The translations under genes and the position numbers were made by a program. Positions 47,328 through 57,733 of a stretch of 64,000 bases of DNA are shown in pieces. Source of the DNA: Pontibacter ruber (GTDB lineage Bacteria; Bacteroidota; Bacteroidia; Cytophagales; Hymenobacteraceae); NCBI RefSeq assembly GCF_023630205.1, contig NZ_JALPRR010000003.1, forward strand, positions 930,001 to 994,000. Reading direction: 5' to 3'. Every line of letters begins with the position of its first letter. Position 1 is the first letter of the stretch. The notes beneath the pieces are model-generated. The model did no database searches and was not told the origin of the DNA. It saw only the letters and a list, made by a program, of their open reading frames with translations.

Positions 47328-48322
47328 CAGCTTGCGTTTTCGCTGTAAGTATACTTTGTTAGCTCCTCTACCGGCTCCCAGCTGCAGGTCTCGGCAAAAT
47401 CCACGGCTTCCTGTACTTCATTTTCGGCCTGTATTTCCATCGCCTTGAAATCATCCGCTGTGAGCAGCTGTTGCAGCATGAGGTAATTGTAAAAACCGGG
47501 TATGGGGTCGCGTTTTTTCCATTCTTCCACCTCGCTTTTTTCACGGTAAAGCTCGGCATCGAACATGGAATGGGCGCGGAAACGATACGTGTTGCATACC
47601 AGCAAGTATGGCTTACCGGTGTTGCGAACAGTGTCTGATGCCGTATCCGCAGCCTGCATTACGGCCAGCAAATCCATGCCATCTACAGCAGCGGACGCAA
47701 TGCCGTAAGCGGCTCCTTTTAGGGTCAGGTCTGTTTGGGCATGGGTATAACGCAGGGCCGTGCCCATGGCATAGAAGTTGTTTTCGCACACAAACAGCAC
47801 CGGCACCTGCCATAACGCTGCCAGGTTCATCGCCTCGTGGAAAGCCCCTTCGGCTATGGCGCCCTCCCCGAAAAAGCAGCAGGTAAGCCCGTTGCGCTTC
47901 ATCTTTTTATCAGCAAGGGCCATTCCAACTGCCATGGCTAGATGGCCGGCCACAATAGCGTTGCCACCGTAAAACCTTGTTTTGGCATCGAAGAGGTGCA
48001 TAGAGCCACCACGGCCTCTGCTGCAGCCTTCCTGTTTTCCATACATCTCAGCCATGATGATTTTTGGGTCAAGCCCCCGAACCAGCGCGTGCCCATGTTC
48101 CCGGTAAGTGCACAGTACATTATCTTCAGTACCAAGTGACTGCATCACGCCCACTGCAACCGCCTCCTCGCCGATGTAAAGGTGCAGGAAACCCCGGATC
48201 TTCGTCTTTGTGTACATTTCCGCAGACATCTCCTCAAACTTCCGGATCAGTACCATTTGATAAAGCAGTTTTTGCGCCTGCTCCCGTGTGAGTGGTTTAG
48301 CTGTTGCTGGTTCCTGTGCCAT
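47327..48322 (-). CDS. 2-oxoacid (pyruvate/acetoin-type) dehydrogenase E1 alpha
   Basis: 331 aa thiamine-diphosphate-binding subunit. The signature [31 protein letters not shown] (about 150-180, in pieces) is present, as is [21 protein letters not shown] and the [28 protein letters not shown] phosphorylation-loop region. The size fits the short PDH/acetoin dehydrogenase alpha type. It follows the acetate-CoA ligase gene after 11 bp. Confidence 0.94.
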   Translation of the reverse strand: MAQEPATAKPLTREQAQKLLYQMVLIRKFEEMSAEMYTKTKIRGFLHLYIGEEAVAVGVMQSLGTEDNVLCTYREHGHALVRGLDPKIIMAEMYGKQEGCSRGRGGSMHLFDAKTRFYGGNAIVAGHLAMAVGMALADKKMKRNGLTCCFFGEGAIAEGAFHEAMNLAALWQVPVLFVCENNFYAMGTALRYTHAQTDLTLKGAAYGIASAAVDGMDLLAVMQAADTASDTVRNTGKPYLLVCNTYRFRAHSMFDAELYREKSEVEEWKKRDPIPGFYNYLMLQQLLTADDFKAMEIQAENEVQEAVDFAETCSWEPVEELTKYTYSENAS

Positions 48323-48333
48323 ACTTTATACTT

Positions 48334-50052
48334 TCAGGGTTGCTCTAAAGTAGAAAGGTCTCCCTCCGGAAGTCCCAGTTCACGTGCTTTAAGCAGGCGG
48401 CGCAGTATTTTACCACTGCGGGTTTTGGGCAGGTTATCAATAAAGGCTATCTCTTTGGGTGCCACTGCAGGCCCTAGTTTACGGCGTGCATGGGCTGTTA
48501 TATCCATCTTCAATGCCTCATCCGCATGCTGGTCTGGTTTCAGTACGATAAAGGCCTTTACCATTTCCCCGATCAACTGATCCGGCTTGCCGATAACAGC
48601 TGCTTCGGCCACGGCTGCGTGTTCCATCAGCACGCTCTCCACTTCAAAAGGTCCTACCATATGTCCGGACGTCTTGATGATGTCGTCGGCGCGACCTACA
48701 AACCAGTAGTAGCCATCGCTGTCGCGCCTGGCCAGATCGCCGGTAATGTACCAGTCTCCGTGGAAGCTCTTGTTGTAGCGTTCTTGGTCGTGCAGGTAGG
48801 TGCGGAACATGGAAGGCCAGCCACGTTTCAGAACCAGCTGACCGTCTTTACCAGGCTCCTTGATGATGTGAAGGTCTCCTTCCGTTATTTCTGCGACAGC
48901 GGCTTCAACACCGGGCAAAGGTTTGCCCATGGAGCCGGGCCGGACTGGCAGCGACCGAAAGTTGGCAATCATAATACCTCCTGTCTCTGTTTGCCACCAA
49001 TTATCCAGGAAAGGCATGCCAAACGTTTTTTCTCCCCATAAAACTGCCTCTGCGTGCAGCGGTTCGCCCACACTCAGCATCAGGCGCAGATTCTCCAGGT
49101 TATATTTCTCACGTGGGTTGATGTTCATGCGCATCAGGCGCCGGATGGCGGTCGGAGCAGTATACCAGATGTTTACTTTCTGTTCTTCAAGTATAGAATA
49201 CCATCGAGTTGCGTCAAACTCCTCCTCATCCACCACATTCGTTACTCCATTAACGAGTGGGGCAATGATGCCATACGATGTACCAGTAACCCAACCGGGA
49301 TCAGCGGTGCACCAGTAAACATCATCCGGATGGAAATCAAGTACATACTTGCCCGTAACGTAATGCACCAATACGCCTTTGTGCACATGCAGCGCACCTT
49401 TGGGCATACCGGTAGTGCCGCTGGTAAAGTGCAGCAACGCCGGATCTTCGGGATCGGTAGGAGGGATGGTGAATTCTGCCGAAGCCTCTTCCATCAGGCG
49501 GGGGAGCGAGCGGATCTTTATGCTTTCATCCTGATCAGCATCTGTCAGCAGCACATACTTTAACTCAGGCAGGCGCTCTAGCAGCTGGCGTATTTTCTTC
49601 TCGAACAGGTCTTTGGTGGTGACCAGTACCCGGGCATCACCCCGGCTTAAGCGTTGAAACACCGGCTCGGGACCAAACACGTTGAACAGCGGGCAGAAAA
49701 CCGCCACTTTTTTTAGGGTCCCCAATGCCGAGAAATAGAGTTCAGGTGTGCGGCCCAGAAATGAAAAAATGCGGTCGCCTTTCGTAATCCCAAGTTGACC
49801 TAACACGTTGGCAAAGCGGTTCGTCAGCTCCTTGTAATCCTGATAAGAGCACTCCATCACCGACCTGTCTTTATGTATGAAGCGAAAAGCAGTATGGTTA
49901 CTCAGCGTACCATTGGCATGCCTGTCAATCGCTTCATAGGCAATGTTTAGCCCCTGCCCAGTAGGCAAACCGCTAAGGCCAGACTTCTCCTGTTCCCAAC
50001 TGAAAGAGGAAGAGAAGGAATCATAATCTGCCAGATTTGGTTCTATGGCCAT
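48334..50052 (-). CDS. Acetate-CoA ligase (AMP-forming), AcsA-type
   Basis: 572 aa ANL-superfamily enzyme. The ATP motif LLHFTSGTTGMPKGALHVH (about 207-225), the A5-A8 regions (WWQTETGGIMIANF; DWYITGDLARRDSDGYYWFVGRADDIIKTSGHMVGPFEVES in pieces) and the catalytic Lys in KTRSGKILRR (about 544-553) are all intact. The length and HEADER-free N-terminus match the short Bacillus AcsA type rather than the 650-aa Acs. Its substrate may be acetate or another short acid. It lies between the SDR and E1alpha genes, 15 and 11 bp apart. Confidence 0.9.
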   Translation of the reverse strand: MAIEPNLADYDSFSSSFSWEQEKSGLSGLPTGQGLNIAYEAIDRHANGTLSNHTAFRFIHKDRSVMECSYQDYKELTNRFANVLGQLGITKGDRIFSFLGRTPELYFSALGTLKKVAVFCPLFNVFGPEPVFQRLSRGDARVLVTTKDLFEKKIRQLLERLPELKYVLLTDADQDESIKIRSLPRLMEEASAEFTIPPTDPEDPALLHFTSGTTGMPKGALHVHKGVLVHYVTGKYVLDFHPDDVYWCTADPGWVTGTSYGIIAPLVNGVTNVVDEEEFDATRWYSILEEQKVNIWYTAPTAIRRLMRMNINPREKYNLENLRLMLSVGEPLHAEAVLWGEKTFGMPFLDNWWQTETGGIMIANFRSLPVRPGSMGKPLPGVEAAVAEITEGDLHIIKEPGKDGQLVLKRGWPSMFRTYLHDQERYNKSFHGDWYITGDLARRDSDGYYWFVGRADDIIKTSGHMVGPFEVESVLMEHAAVAEAAVIGKPDQLIGEMVKAFIVLKPDQHADEALKMDITAHARRKLGPAVAPKEIAFIDNLPKTRSGKILRRLLKARELGLPEGDLSTLEQP

Positions 50053-50067
50053 TACTTTATACTTGAT

Positions 50068-50823
50068 TTAACGGACAACCCAGCCTCCATCTACTACCAG
50101 CGCGTGCCCGGTCGTGAACGAGGACGCATCGGAGCATAGCCAGAGAGCGGCTTCTGCTATCTCTTCTGGTTCACCGAACCGCCCTATTGGCTCTCCGCTT
50201 GCCATAGCCTCTTTTGTGGTGTTGTTTTTCTCGATGAACCTGTCGATCATAGGTGTCTGGATTACTCCAGGACACACTGCATTGACCCGTATGCCCAATT
50301 GCGCATACTCCAGGGCAGCCGTTTTGGTAATACCTATTACAGCATGTTTTGAGGCAGTATAAATTGGTATGTTGGGAAAGCCGATTATACCTGCTATGGA
50401 AGAACAGTTGACGATGGACCCTTTTCCCTGCCGGAGCATGTATGGAATTTCATACTTCATGCAGAGCCATACTCCTTTCAGATTCACGCCAATCACTTTG
50501 TCAAAGTTCTCCTCGGTTACCTCATGGGTCGGTGCCGATGCTCCCTCAATTCCGGCGTTGTTAAAGGCGTAATCCAGCCGGCCGAAGGTGCTTACTGTCT
50601 GCTCTACCATTTTCTTCACATCCGCGTCCTTGGAAACATCGCATTTGATAAAAAGGGCTTCTCCACCCGCAGATCTAATGGCGTTCAGTGTTTCTGTGTC
50701 TTCCACCCAATCCACTATGGAAACCTTAGCTCCCCTTTGCGCAAACATAATGGCTGTGGCTCTGCCAATGCCAAAACTCCCACCTGTAACAATGGCCACT
50801 TTATTCTCAAACTGTATTCTCAT
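50068..50823 (-). CDS. Short-chain dehydrogenase/reductase (SDR)
   Basis: 251 aa classical SDR. The cofactor loop is TGGSFGIGRATAIMFAQRG (14-32), with Asp at the end of beta2 (SIVDW), which favours NAD(H). The catalytic Ser is in NCSSIAGIIG (about 141) and the Tyr/Lys pair in YTASKHAVIG (about 154-158). It ends GHALVVDGGWVVR, as in the glucose 1-dehydrogenase-like group. First gene of the operon that leads to the oxoacid dehydrogenase. Substrate unknown; a role with acetoin-like compounds is possible. Confidence 0.92.
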   Translation of the reverse strand: MRIQFENKVAIVTGGSFGIGRATAIMFAQRGAKVSIVDWVEDTETLNAIRSAGGEALFIKCDVSKDADVKKMVEQTVSTFGRLDYAFNNAGIEGASAPTHEVTEENFDKVIGVNLKGVWLCMKYEIPYMLRQGKGSIVNCSSIAGIIGFPNIPIYTASKHAVIGITKTAALEYAQLGIRVNAVCPGVIQTPMIDRFIEKNNTTKEAMASGEPIGRFGEPEEIAEAALWLCSDASSFTTGHALVVDGGWVVR

Positions 50824-50888
50824 AGTATAATTTAACGTTCTTATTGGAATAAAGTATGAGGTTGTGGCCGATTTATATCATTGCCTGC

Positions 50889-53102
50889 TTACTGCCGGAC
50901 GAGCTTCAATTGGTAAGTTTTTACTCCATGTTGCGCCTTAAGCAAGTAGAAGCCTCGTGGGTATTTATCAGAAAGCTTTAAAGTCATCGTATTTTTGCCT
51001 GTTTTCAGGTTTTGAGCTGATTCAAGTACTATCCGCCCTAAAGGATCTGTGATTGTAATATTGAGGAGTTCTTCTTTTTCTGCGGTTACTTCCAGTGTCA
51101 GATCTTTGGTAAAAGGGTTAGGGAAGGCACGGAGGCCGGCAACAGTCTCTTCATCAAAAGCCAGTGCTTTAACTTCTGAGTAAGTAGCTTTTCCATCCAG
51201 GTCCACTTGGCGGAGGCGGTAATAGCGTGTGCCTGCCTTGCCCAATTCCGTATCCAGGTAATTGTAGCGTTGTATTTGATTTGAGTTTGGTGTTTTGCTG
51301 GCTACAAAGCCAAGCGGGCGGAATGCAGTACCATTCAGCGACACTTCCACGCCAAAGCCGCGGCTGTTGCGTTCGGAGGCTGTTTCCCACTCCAGGAGAG
51401 CGGCTTCTGCCTGCCGTGTGGCGGTAAAAGAAGCGAATGTAACCGGAAGCGGAGCAGTTTTCACTAACTGGTAAGCTCCGATAGAAAATTCCTCGAGACC
51501 CTCCAGACTGTTACCAAAGTAATCATACTTACCTATATCAATGCCAAACTCTTTTTTCAGATCAAGTCCTTTGCCTATGAGGCCGGAGCTTTCTTTCAGT
51601 TCATAACCAGTAAGAGTGTAAAGTTTTGTTGGATCGCCGATGGTAACTCCCTTTCCTGGATCTTTCAGCTCCGGATCAATGGAGTAGCCGGTTGGCTTGC
51701 CATTTAGTGTTTCCTGACCTGTGGCTTCGCGCCACTCTTCAAGAGAGGAGTAGGATTTACCTTCCCATAAGATGAAAAAGTCTTTAGTTAAAGACCAATA
51801 ATTATTTTGTTCAAATCGGACATTTGAATACCTTAATTTGTTTATTAGCCTTACATTTCCTGCTGTAACAAATATATTGTTTCTAATATTTACTTTATTA
51901 GTTGAGTCAACACTTAACCAAATAGCATTAGGGGGGCCATTCTTAGAATTTGATGGTGTAATGAAAAAGGTATTATTATATATTTCAGCTTCAGCAATAC
52001 CTCCACTTGCACCAGAAGACCAAATTAAAATACTGCCATAAGTATTTTTCCTCGCGTCATTTTCACTTATGTTATATCTAACAACTATAGCCTTCATTGG
52101 AGGGGCATTAACATACTGTGCTATTACATATCCTGCACCATCATTGTCATGGGAGTAATTATATTGCAAAGTACAATTAATACAGCCTCCATCTAAGTCG
52201 AAGCCGCCTCCATCTGTAACACTATTAGTCTTATTATAATAAGATTCATTAAATTGAATTAATAGATTATTACAGTTATACCCCCATATTCCTATTGGAC
52301 CAGAATCTCTATAGTTATTTAGCCACCCATTGTTATAAGATTCACAGTATTCAATTAGAGCCCCACTAATTCCTCCCAAAGTAATTCCGCTTCCACTATG
52401 ATTCCACCATTTATCAGGCAACCCTGAATTATTATAGGACTTACAATATCCTACATAAATATTCTTATGTACAATATTCTTTCCCTGCGCATAAGCAACT
52501 ATCCCTGCATCTCCATTATCGTGAGAAGATGAATTTGTAATTGAGACATCTTTATAACCTCCCGTGATCTGATCCCAACTCGCGATAGCAATCCCCGCCT
52601 CTCGATATCCGAAAACCTCTACATTGTCGACACATATAAACTCGAGAAGGGTATCAGGGACATCCATGTAAAATTCAACACCAAAAGATTCATTGACTGT
52701 GCTGCCTGCTCCGCTGAAGATTAGTTTTTCGACTTTGATGCCTGCTGCATTGTATGCCTTGAAGCCAGCTATTTTGCCACTGGATATGGTAGCGCGACCT
52801 GTACCGTAGGAGCTAAATACAATCGGGTCTTTGGCTGTCCCATTGATGGGAGAAAGCTGCCCTTTTTCGCTAGCGCCAATGAATATTCCGCCTGAAAATA
52901 TGCTACCGCCCTCAAATAGAATAGAGTCACCTGGGAGAAAATGTGTAGCATTTACTTTCTCGATAGAGCCCCATGCATTTGTAACAGATGTCCCGGAGTT
53001 AGAGTCTTTGCCAGTTAAACTGACATAGTATGTTTTAGCCTTTGCAGGTATGCTGGAAAGTATAATTGCCAACATAGAGGCAATAAAGTATAATTGGTTC
53101 AT
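50889..53102 (-). CDS. Secreted beta-helix protein with T9SS type A sorting domain (paralogue 1)
   Basis: 737 aa. Signal peptide MNQLYFIASMLAIILSSIPAKA, then TYYVSLTGKDSNSG and a right-handed parallel beta-helix (about 60-430) with Asn-rich turns and an NESYYNKT / YNYSHDNDGAGYV core, as in polysaccharide lyases. The C-terminus has a beta-sandwich (about 560-640) and a T9SS CTD (FPNPFTKDLTLEV ... GFYLLKAQHGVKTYQLKLVRQ), so it is exported to the surface. Between about 51780 and 52600 the DNA is much more AT-rich than both flanks and than the paralogue at 53691-56996. It probably degrades or binds a polysaccharide; no catalytic residues were identified. Confidence 0.88.
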   Translation of the reverse strand: MNQLYFIASMLAIILSSIPAKAKTYYVSLTGKDSNSGTSVTNAWGSIEKVNATHFLPGDSILFEGGSIFSGGIFIGASEKGQLSPINGTAKDPIVFSSYGTGRATISSGKIAGFKAYNAAGIKVEKLIFSGAGSTVNESFGVEFYMDVPDTLLEFICVDNVEVFGYREAGIAIASWDQITGGYKDVSITNSSSHDNGDAGIVAYAQGKNIVHKNIYVGYCKSYNNSGLPDKWWNHSGSGITLGGISGALIEYCESYNNGWLNNYRDSGPIGIWGYNCNNLLIQFNESYYNKTNSVTDGGGFDLDGGCINCTLQYNYSHDNDGAGYVIAQYVNAPPMKAIVVRYNISENDARKNTYGSILIWSSGASGGIAEAEIYNNTFFITPSNSKNGPPNAIWLSVDSTNKVNIRNNIFVTAGNVRLINKLRYSNVRFEQNNYWSLTKDFFILWEGKSYSSLEEWREATGQETLNGKPTGYSIDPELKDPGKGVTIGDPTKLYTLTGYELKESSGLIGKGLDLKKEFGIDIGKYDYFGNSLEGLEEFSIGAYQLVKTAPLPVTFASFTATRQAEAALLEWETASERNSRGFGVEVSLNGTAFRPLGFVASKTPNSNQIQRYNYLDTELGKAGTRYYRLRQVDLDGKATYSEVKALAFDEETVAGLRAFPNPFTKDLTLEVTAEKEELLNITITDPLGRIVLESAQNLKTGKNTMTLKLSDKYPRGFYLLKAQHGVKTYQLKLVRQ

Positions 53103-53690
53103 GTACGGTTCTTACTTGTCTTTTTTATCAAAGAATTTGCACAATTAGTTTGCCTTAACTGCTAACTTATTAACAGAAACGGATCTTACGCGCCTTTTAT
53201 GCTTCCTATATGACTAATTCGGCTGTAATTTTTATTATTTATATTATGTTTTATAATAAAAGTACAAACTCGCATTGAGGGTGAAATATTGTAAAATCGT
53301 GGTGTAGGTATCGCTAGTCAATAATATTGTTTATTTGTATGTAGCTATTATACGGTGGCAAAGGATAGTGGAAGGGTTTGCAGTACAATTTTTCGTAGCC
53401 TAATGTTTTATGGCGATATATGCAGCTGTAATTTTAGTAAACAGCTTCCTAGATTAATCTAAACTATGGATCTGAGTTGAAGGGAAATAGAAGTATAGTA
53501 CTTGTTCATTTTATGATAAATCTATGATGATAATATAGTAGCTCAACTAAAATATGAGTCTATAAAGTGCAGGAAATGTATAATCCTGAACGGATGTATG
53601 AAGCTATTTTCGTTTTTATACTATTTACCCTCAATTAAAAAGCCCACTCCTTAGGGGAGCGGGCTTTTATATGTTTGTTGACAACAATAT
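53103..53690. other. AT-rich intergenic region between T9SS paralogues
   Basis: 588 bp. It should contain the promoter of paralogue 1 and, at 53641-53665, the terminator of paralogue 2. One exact AAGTATA at 53491. No other structure is evident. Confidence 0.5.
53641..53665 (-). terminator. Terminator after T9SS paralogue 2
   Basis: AGCCCACTCC (53641-53650) pairs with GGAGCGGGCT (53656-53665) with one mismatch/wobble. On the minus strand the stem is followed by TTTTTAAT. It lies 26 bp beyond the stop of the gene ending at 53691. Confidence 0.8.
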
Positions 53691-56600
53691 CTATTTACGA
53701 ATCAATTTGATTTGATATGTTTTATCTCCTTGCTTCGCTGTGAGCAGGTAGAATCCGGCAGGATGTTGCGGAGATACTTCCAGGCGTATAGCGTTTCGGC
53801 CTATTTGTAGCTTGTTTGTCTGCTTTAGTATAGTTTTTCCATACGTGTCTGTTAAAGTAAGTTCTACAAGCTCAGCTTCTGAAGCCTCTAATTCTACCGT
53901 AACCACATCCGAGAATGGATTCGGATAAACGGTAAATGCAGGCGAGGATTTCTTATTCATTACAATCGCTTGTACTGGCGAATAGGATGCACTACCATCC
54001 AGATCCACCTGCCGGAGACGGTAGTAGCGGGTGCCGGTCTTGTCTGGTTCGAAATCCAGGTAGCTGTAGCGCTGCTTCTGGTTTGAATCAGGTGTTTTGC
54101 TGGCTACAAAGCCAAGAGGACGGAATGCAGTACCATCCAGCGACATTTCCACGCCAAAGCCACGGCTGTTGCGCTCAGAGGCTGTTTCCCAGTTGAGCAA
54201 TACATTATCGCCTTGTATCGAAGCCTTAAATAGAATCAGGCTAACCGGAAGAGGGGCATATTGACTGCTCCCAACAGAGAATGGTGAAAAGGAAGTAATG
54301 CCACTGATACTCGATGTGAAACTCCTTGCGGTTGTATCTGCTGGTACAGAACCGATGCTTTCTATCAGTTTATTCCATTCCGAATCTTCGTAGTGCGTGA
54401 TGTACGCTCCGTCGCGATTGAATTTGCTTAACTCATCAGCCTCATTCCACTGTAAGGTCAGGTTTACATCAGAGCCGCCGGTTGTTTCTTCTTCTATGTG
54501 CCAGGTTTTATTGATGACACCTTCCGTTACAAGCGGACCTATGGTACCGTTCTGTAAGTAGCCTTCCACCACGCTTACGCTGAAGTTGTCGGTAATCCCT
54601 TTGTTTTCAAGAATAACCGGCGCGTAGCCTTTCGCTGTACCTACCGGAAAGATGCCTTTACGACCTGCACCTAAACCCAGTTGAGTCAATTTGCCGGCTC
54701 CGTCCGTGATCACGTAATTAAGATTCGAAGCATTTTTTATGGTTCCCTGGTCCTTTATGATCAGGTTGTTGTTGCCAAGATATAATTTGCTTTTTCCCAA
54801 ATCCAGTTCTCCTGCTATGGTCACTGGGCCGGCTAATTTTATGGAACTGCTGTTTTCCAGCACCAGTTTCCCAAACGAACCTGCTATAGCATTCTGACTG
54901 CTGCTGCTGCTGAAGATCAGGGTAGAATTCTGCTGTGTCTGAAGACTGCTTCCTGAAAGGCTACCGTATACTTCCAGCGATGCGCCATCAGCTACCACAA
55001 GCGTACCGGCTGCATTCAGGTTCTTTGTTACAGCTTTTTGGCCTTCTTTTATACTTGGCGTAGGCAGGTCTGCGGATACGGGTACAGTTGCATCTATTTT
55101 GGCAGTCGGGGTGCAGGTGCTCCAGTTTTTGCTGTTAAACCAATTGTCTGTGCCTGCCTTTCCGGTCCATTGGGTAGCTGTTGCGGGCACCACCGTAACC
55201 GTATGATGGGTGAGTTGTTGCTGTTTATTTGCGTCAAGGTAGGAGTAGGTGAGGGCATGGTTTCCTTCTCCGGCAATTGCCGGGTTAAACCAATTTCCAT
55301 CGCTTATCCCGGTGCCACTATACGTTCCTCCTGCAGCTTGCCCGAACGATAACGGGATCAAACCTCCTTCGAGGCAGGCCCGGCTGTTGTCGGTAACCTG
55401 ATGCGCTCCGATGCACAATTCCTTGCGCTGGGTGAGCTTGTTACCATAAAAGTCTCTTTCACCAATTTTCATTCCGAACGTAGCGGCAAGGTCAAGGCCT
55501 TTCCCAACAAGAGCGGACGTTTCTTTTAGTTGGTATCCAGTTAGCGAGTAAAGTTTTGCCGGATTGGTGATGGTGATTCCATTTCCCGGGTTTTGTAGTT
55601 CCGGATTCAAGGTATAGCCCACCGCCACTCCGTTAAGTTTTTCCTGTCCGCTTGATGTGCGCCAGTTGTCAAGGGTAGAGTGGGTAGTACCCGCCCAGGT
55701 TATTTTTAAATTGCTGTCACTAGCCCAGTAGTTGTTGCCTTCGAACCGAATGTTAGAAGTAACTTCTCCAAGAACTGCCTGCAAGCCTCCGCTTACCTGT
55801 ATGATATTGTTTCGGAAGGTAGCAATGGTTGTGCCTCCCTGTTGTATCCATACTCCTTTTGGGATGCCGCTGGCAGCAGGTGTCATGTAGATGGTGTTGT
55901 TGTAAATGTGCGCGTCCTGTATACCACCGTTGGCGCCGGAAGACCAAAGGTGAATGCCTCCGTAGCCGTTTCTGCGACCGTCGTTCTCAGATATGTTATA
56001 TCTGACAATGATGCCCTTCATCTCTGGAGCGTAGTTGTACTGGGCGATCAGATAACCTGCACCTTCGTTGTCGTGGGAGTAGTTGTACTGCATGATGCAG
56101 TTGGTGCTTCCCCCGTCTATATCAAATCCGCCGCCGTCTTTAGTGGTTCCCGTTTTGTTATGGTGCGATTCGTTATACTGGATAATCAGGTTGTTGCAAT
56201 GCCAGCCCCAGATGCCGACAGGGCCACCGTCTCTCCAGGCATTCAGCCATCCGTTGTTGTAGGCTTCGCAATATTCGATGGTGCCACCATTCACACCGCC
56301 AAGTACAATCCCGTTGCCGCTGTGCAGATCGGTTTTTGTGGGTATACCTGCGTTGTTGTATACTTTATTATAGCCAACATACACATTGCTGTGGCCCAAT
56401 CTTGCTTCTGCATAACTTTCAATGCCTGCTTTGCCGTTATCGTGCACGGCACAACGCGTAATAGAAACATTATCAAAGCCGCTCGATTGTTTCCAGCTAC
56501 CTATGGATATGCCAGCCTGTTGATAGCCGTATACTTCTACATTTTCAATAGCTATGTATTCAAGGCGGCTGTAGGGTAAATCCATGTAAAACTCTACACC

Positions 56601-56996
56601 AGGAGTAGTATTTGTGGTTCTGCCGGCACCCTGAAATACAAGATTCTTCAGCTTAAATCCTGCCGAGTTGTAAACCATTATTCCTTTGCTGGTGCCACTG
56701 CTGATCACGGCACGGTCGGTGCCGTAGGAGCTGATCACAATGGGTTTGGAGGCGGTGCCTTTTACATTGGAGCCGAAGTATAAACTACCCGGAAACATCA
56801 CGCCACCCTCAAAAAGAATGGTATCGCCGGGTAAAAACTGCATGGCATTTACTTTGGCGATGCTTGCCCAGGCTGTGGCTGTTGACGTGCCGCTGTTGCT
56901 GTCATTGCCGGTGGCACTGACGTAGTAAGTGGAAGCTTTTGCAGAAAAAGAAAAAAGAACGAATACTAAAGCGAACACTAGAGAAAGAGACCGCAT
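53691..56996 (-). CDS. Secreted beta-helix protein with T9SS type A sorting domain (paralogue 2)
   Basis: 1,101 aa. Signal peptide (MRSLSLVFALVFVLFSFSAKA) and the same TYYVSATGNDSNSG start and beta-helix as paralogue 1 (about 55-440). It then has an insertion of about 350 residues absent from paralogue 1: an Ig/HYR-like stretch (GGTYSGTGISDGNWFNPAIAGEGNHALTYSYLD) and a beta-rich part with repeated Asn/Ser segments (AGTLVVADGASLEVYGSL...). The C-terminal sandwich and T9SS CTD (YPNPFSDVVTVELE ... GFYLLTAKQGDKTYQIKLIRK) are close to paralogue 1. Codon use is normal throughout. Likely surface polysaccharide-active protein. Confidence 0.88.
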   Translation of the reverse strand: MRSLSLVFALVFVLFSFSAKASTYYVSATGNDSNSGTSTATAWASIAKVNAMQFLPGDTILFEGGVMFPGSLYFGSNVKGTASKPIVISSYGTDRAVISSGTSKGIMVYNSAGFKLKNLVFQGAGRTTNTTPGVEFYMDLPYSRLEYIAIENVEVYGYQQAGISIGSWKQSSGFDNVSITRCAVHDNGKAGIESYAEARLGHSNVYVGYNKVYNNAGIPTKTDLHSGNGIVLGGVNGGTIEYCEAYNNGWLNAWRDGGPVGIWGWHCNNLIIQYNESHHNKTGTTKDGGGFDIDGGSTNCIMQYNYSHDNEGAGYLIAQYNYAPEMKGIIVRYNISENDGRRNGYGGIHLWSSGANGGIQDAHIYNNTIYMTPAASGIPKGVWIQQGGTTIATFRNNIIQVSGGLQAVLGEVTSNIRFEGNNYWASDSNLKITWAGTTHSTLDNWRTSSGQEKLNGVAVGYTLNPELQNPGNGITITNPAKLYSLTGYQLKETSALVGKGLDLAATFGMKIGERDFYGNKLTQRKELCIGAHQVTDNSRACLEGGLIPLSFGQAAGGTYSGTGISDGNWFNPAIAGEGNHALTYSYLDANKQQQLTHHTVTVVPATATQWTGKAGTDNWFNSKNWSTCTPTAKIDATVPVSADLPTPSIKEGQKAVTKNLNAAGTLVVADGASLEVYGSLSGSSLQTQQNSTLIFSSSSSQNAIAGSFGKLVLENSSSIKLAGPVTIAGELDLGKSKLYLGNNNLIIKDQGTIKNASNLNYVITDGAGKLTQLGLGAGRKGIFPVGTAKGYAPVILENKGITDNFSVSVVEGYLQNGTIGPLVTEGVINKTWHIEEETTGGSDVNLTLQWNEADELSKFNRDGAYITHYEDSEWNKLIESIGSVPADTTARSFTSSISGITSFSPFSVGSSQYAPLPVSLILFKASIQGDNVLLNWETASERNSRGFGVEMSLDGTAFRPLGFVASKTPDSNQKQRYSYLDFEPDKTGTRYYRLRQVDLDGSASYSPVQAIVMNKKSSPAFTVYPNPFSDVVTVELEASEAELVELTLTDTYGKTILKQTNKLQIGRNAIRLEVSPQHPAGFYLLTAKQGDKTYQIKLIRK

Positions 56997-57733
56997 AAAA
57001 TGTAAAAGTAAAAATGCTTTATAGTTTGTAACCCAATGGTAGTGTGCAGAGCTCAGCTAATTTGCAATCTGTTACCGAAGCAGGTTGTGCATGAGCCATA
57101 GAAAGTGTAAATACGATAATTACTCCTGATTTAAGACAATACAAACCATCCTCAACACTTAAAAATATGCCAAAGTGGTGTATGCTGAACTGAGCTTATA
57201 ATAGAATAAGAAAAAGCTTTTAAACTTTAAGTAGTTGTTCGGAGTGAGAAGAACTCGGAGTTTCTATAAATTGCATTTTAAGTAAAAGTTTTACCATTGT
57301 TGTAAAGGATTATCGTTTATTGATACTACAATTATTGAAATTATTTTTGAGATTAAAAATCAATTCTTTTTATATATGGCCCTTCTATTAAAGAATCGTT
57401 AAATAGTTTAATGTAAAAACAGAATAGTAGCAATACAGCCTGTATTATAGGTTGTAAACTGTTAATAGTTACTTAAAGCAGCATGTACAAATCCCGCTAT
57501 TATACAGATGAGAGATCAGTTTGCTTCTGTATTTCCAATTCCTAATAATTAGGTAAGTACAAATAAAAAGTATGTAGAGTTCCTTTACGGGAAATAAAAA
57601 AATAAGATTTTATAAAGATTGAAGTGTAAACACTTAATACATGTGTTTTGATAGCCTGCCTTGAAAGGGGGCGTCTGGTTGATAGGGAAGGAAAACGTGG
57701 CAGGCAGAGAAAGTACCAAAAGGGATGTTATAC
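56997..57733. other. AT-rich intergenic region
   Basis: 737 bp with no credible gene. The part near 57000 should hold the promoter of T9SS paralogue 2, the part near 57733 the 3' end of the EcsC gene. I see no hairpin, repeat or RNA gene in it. Confidence 0.5.
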
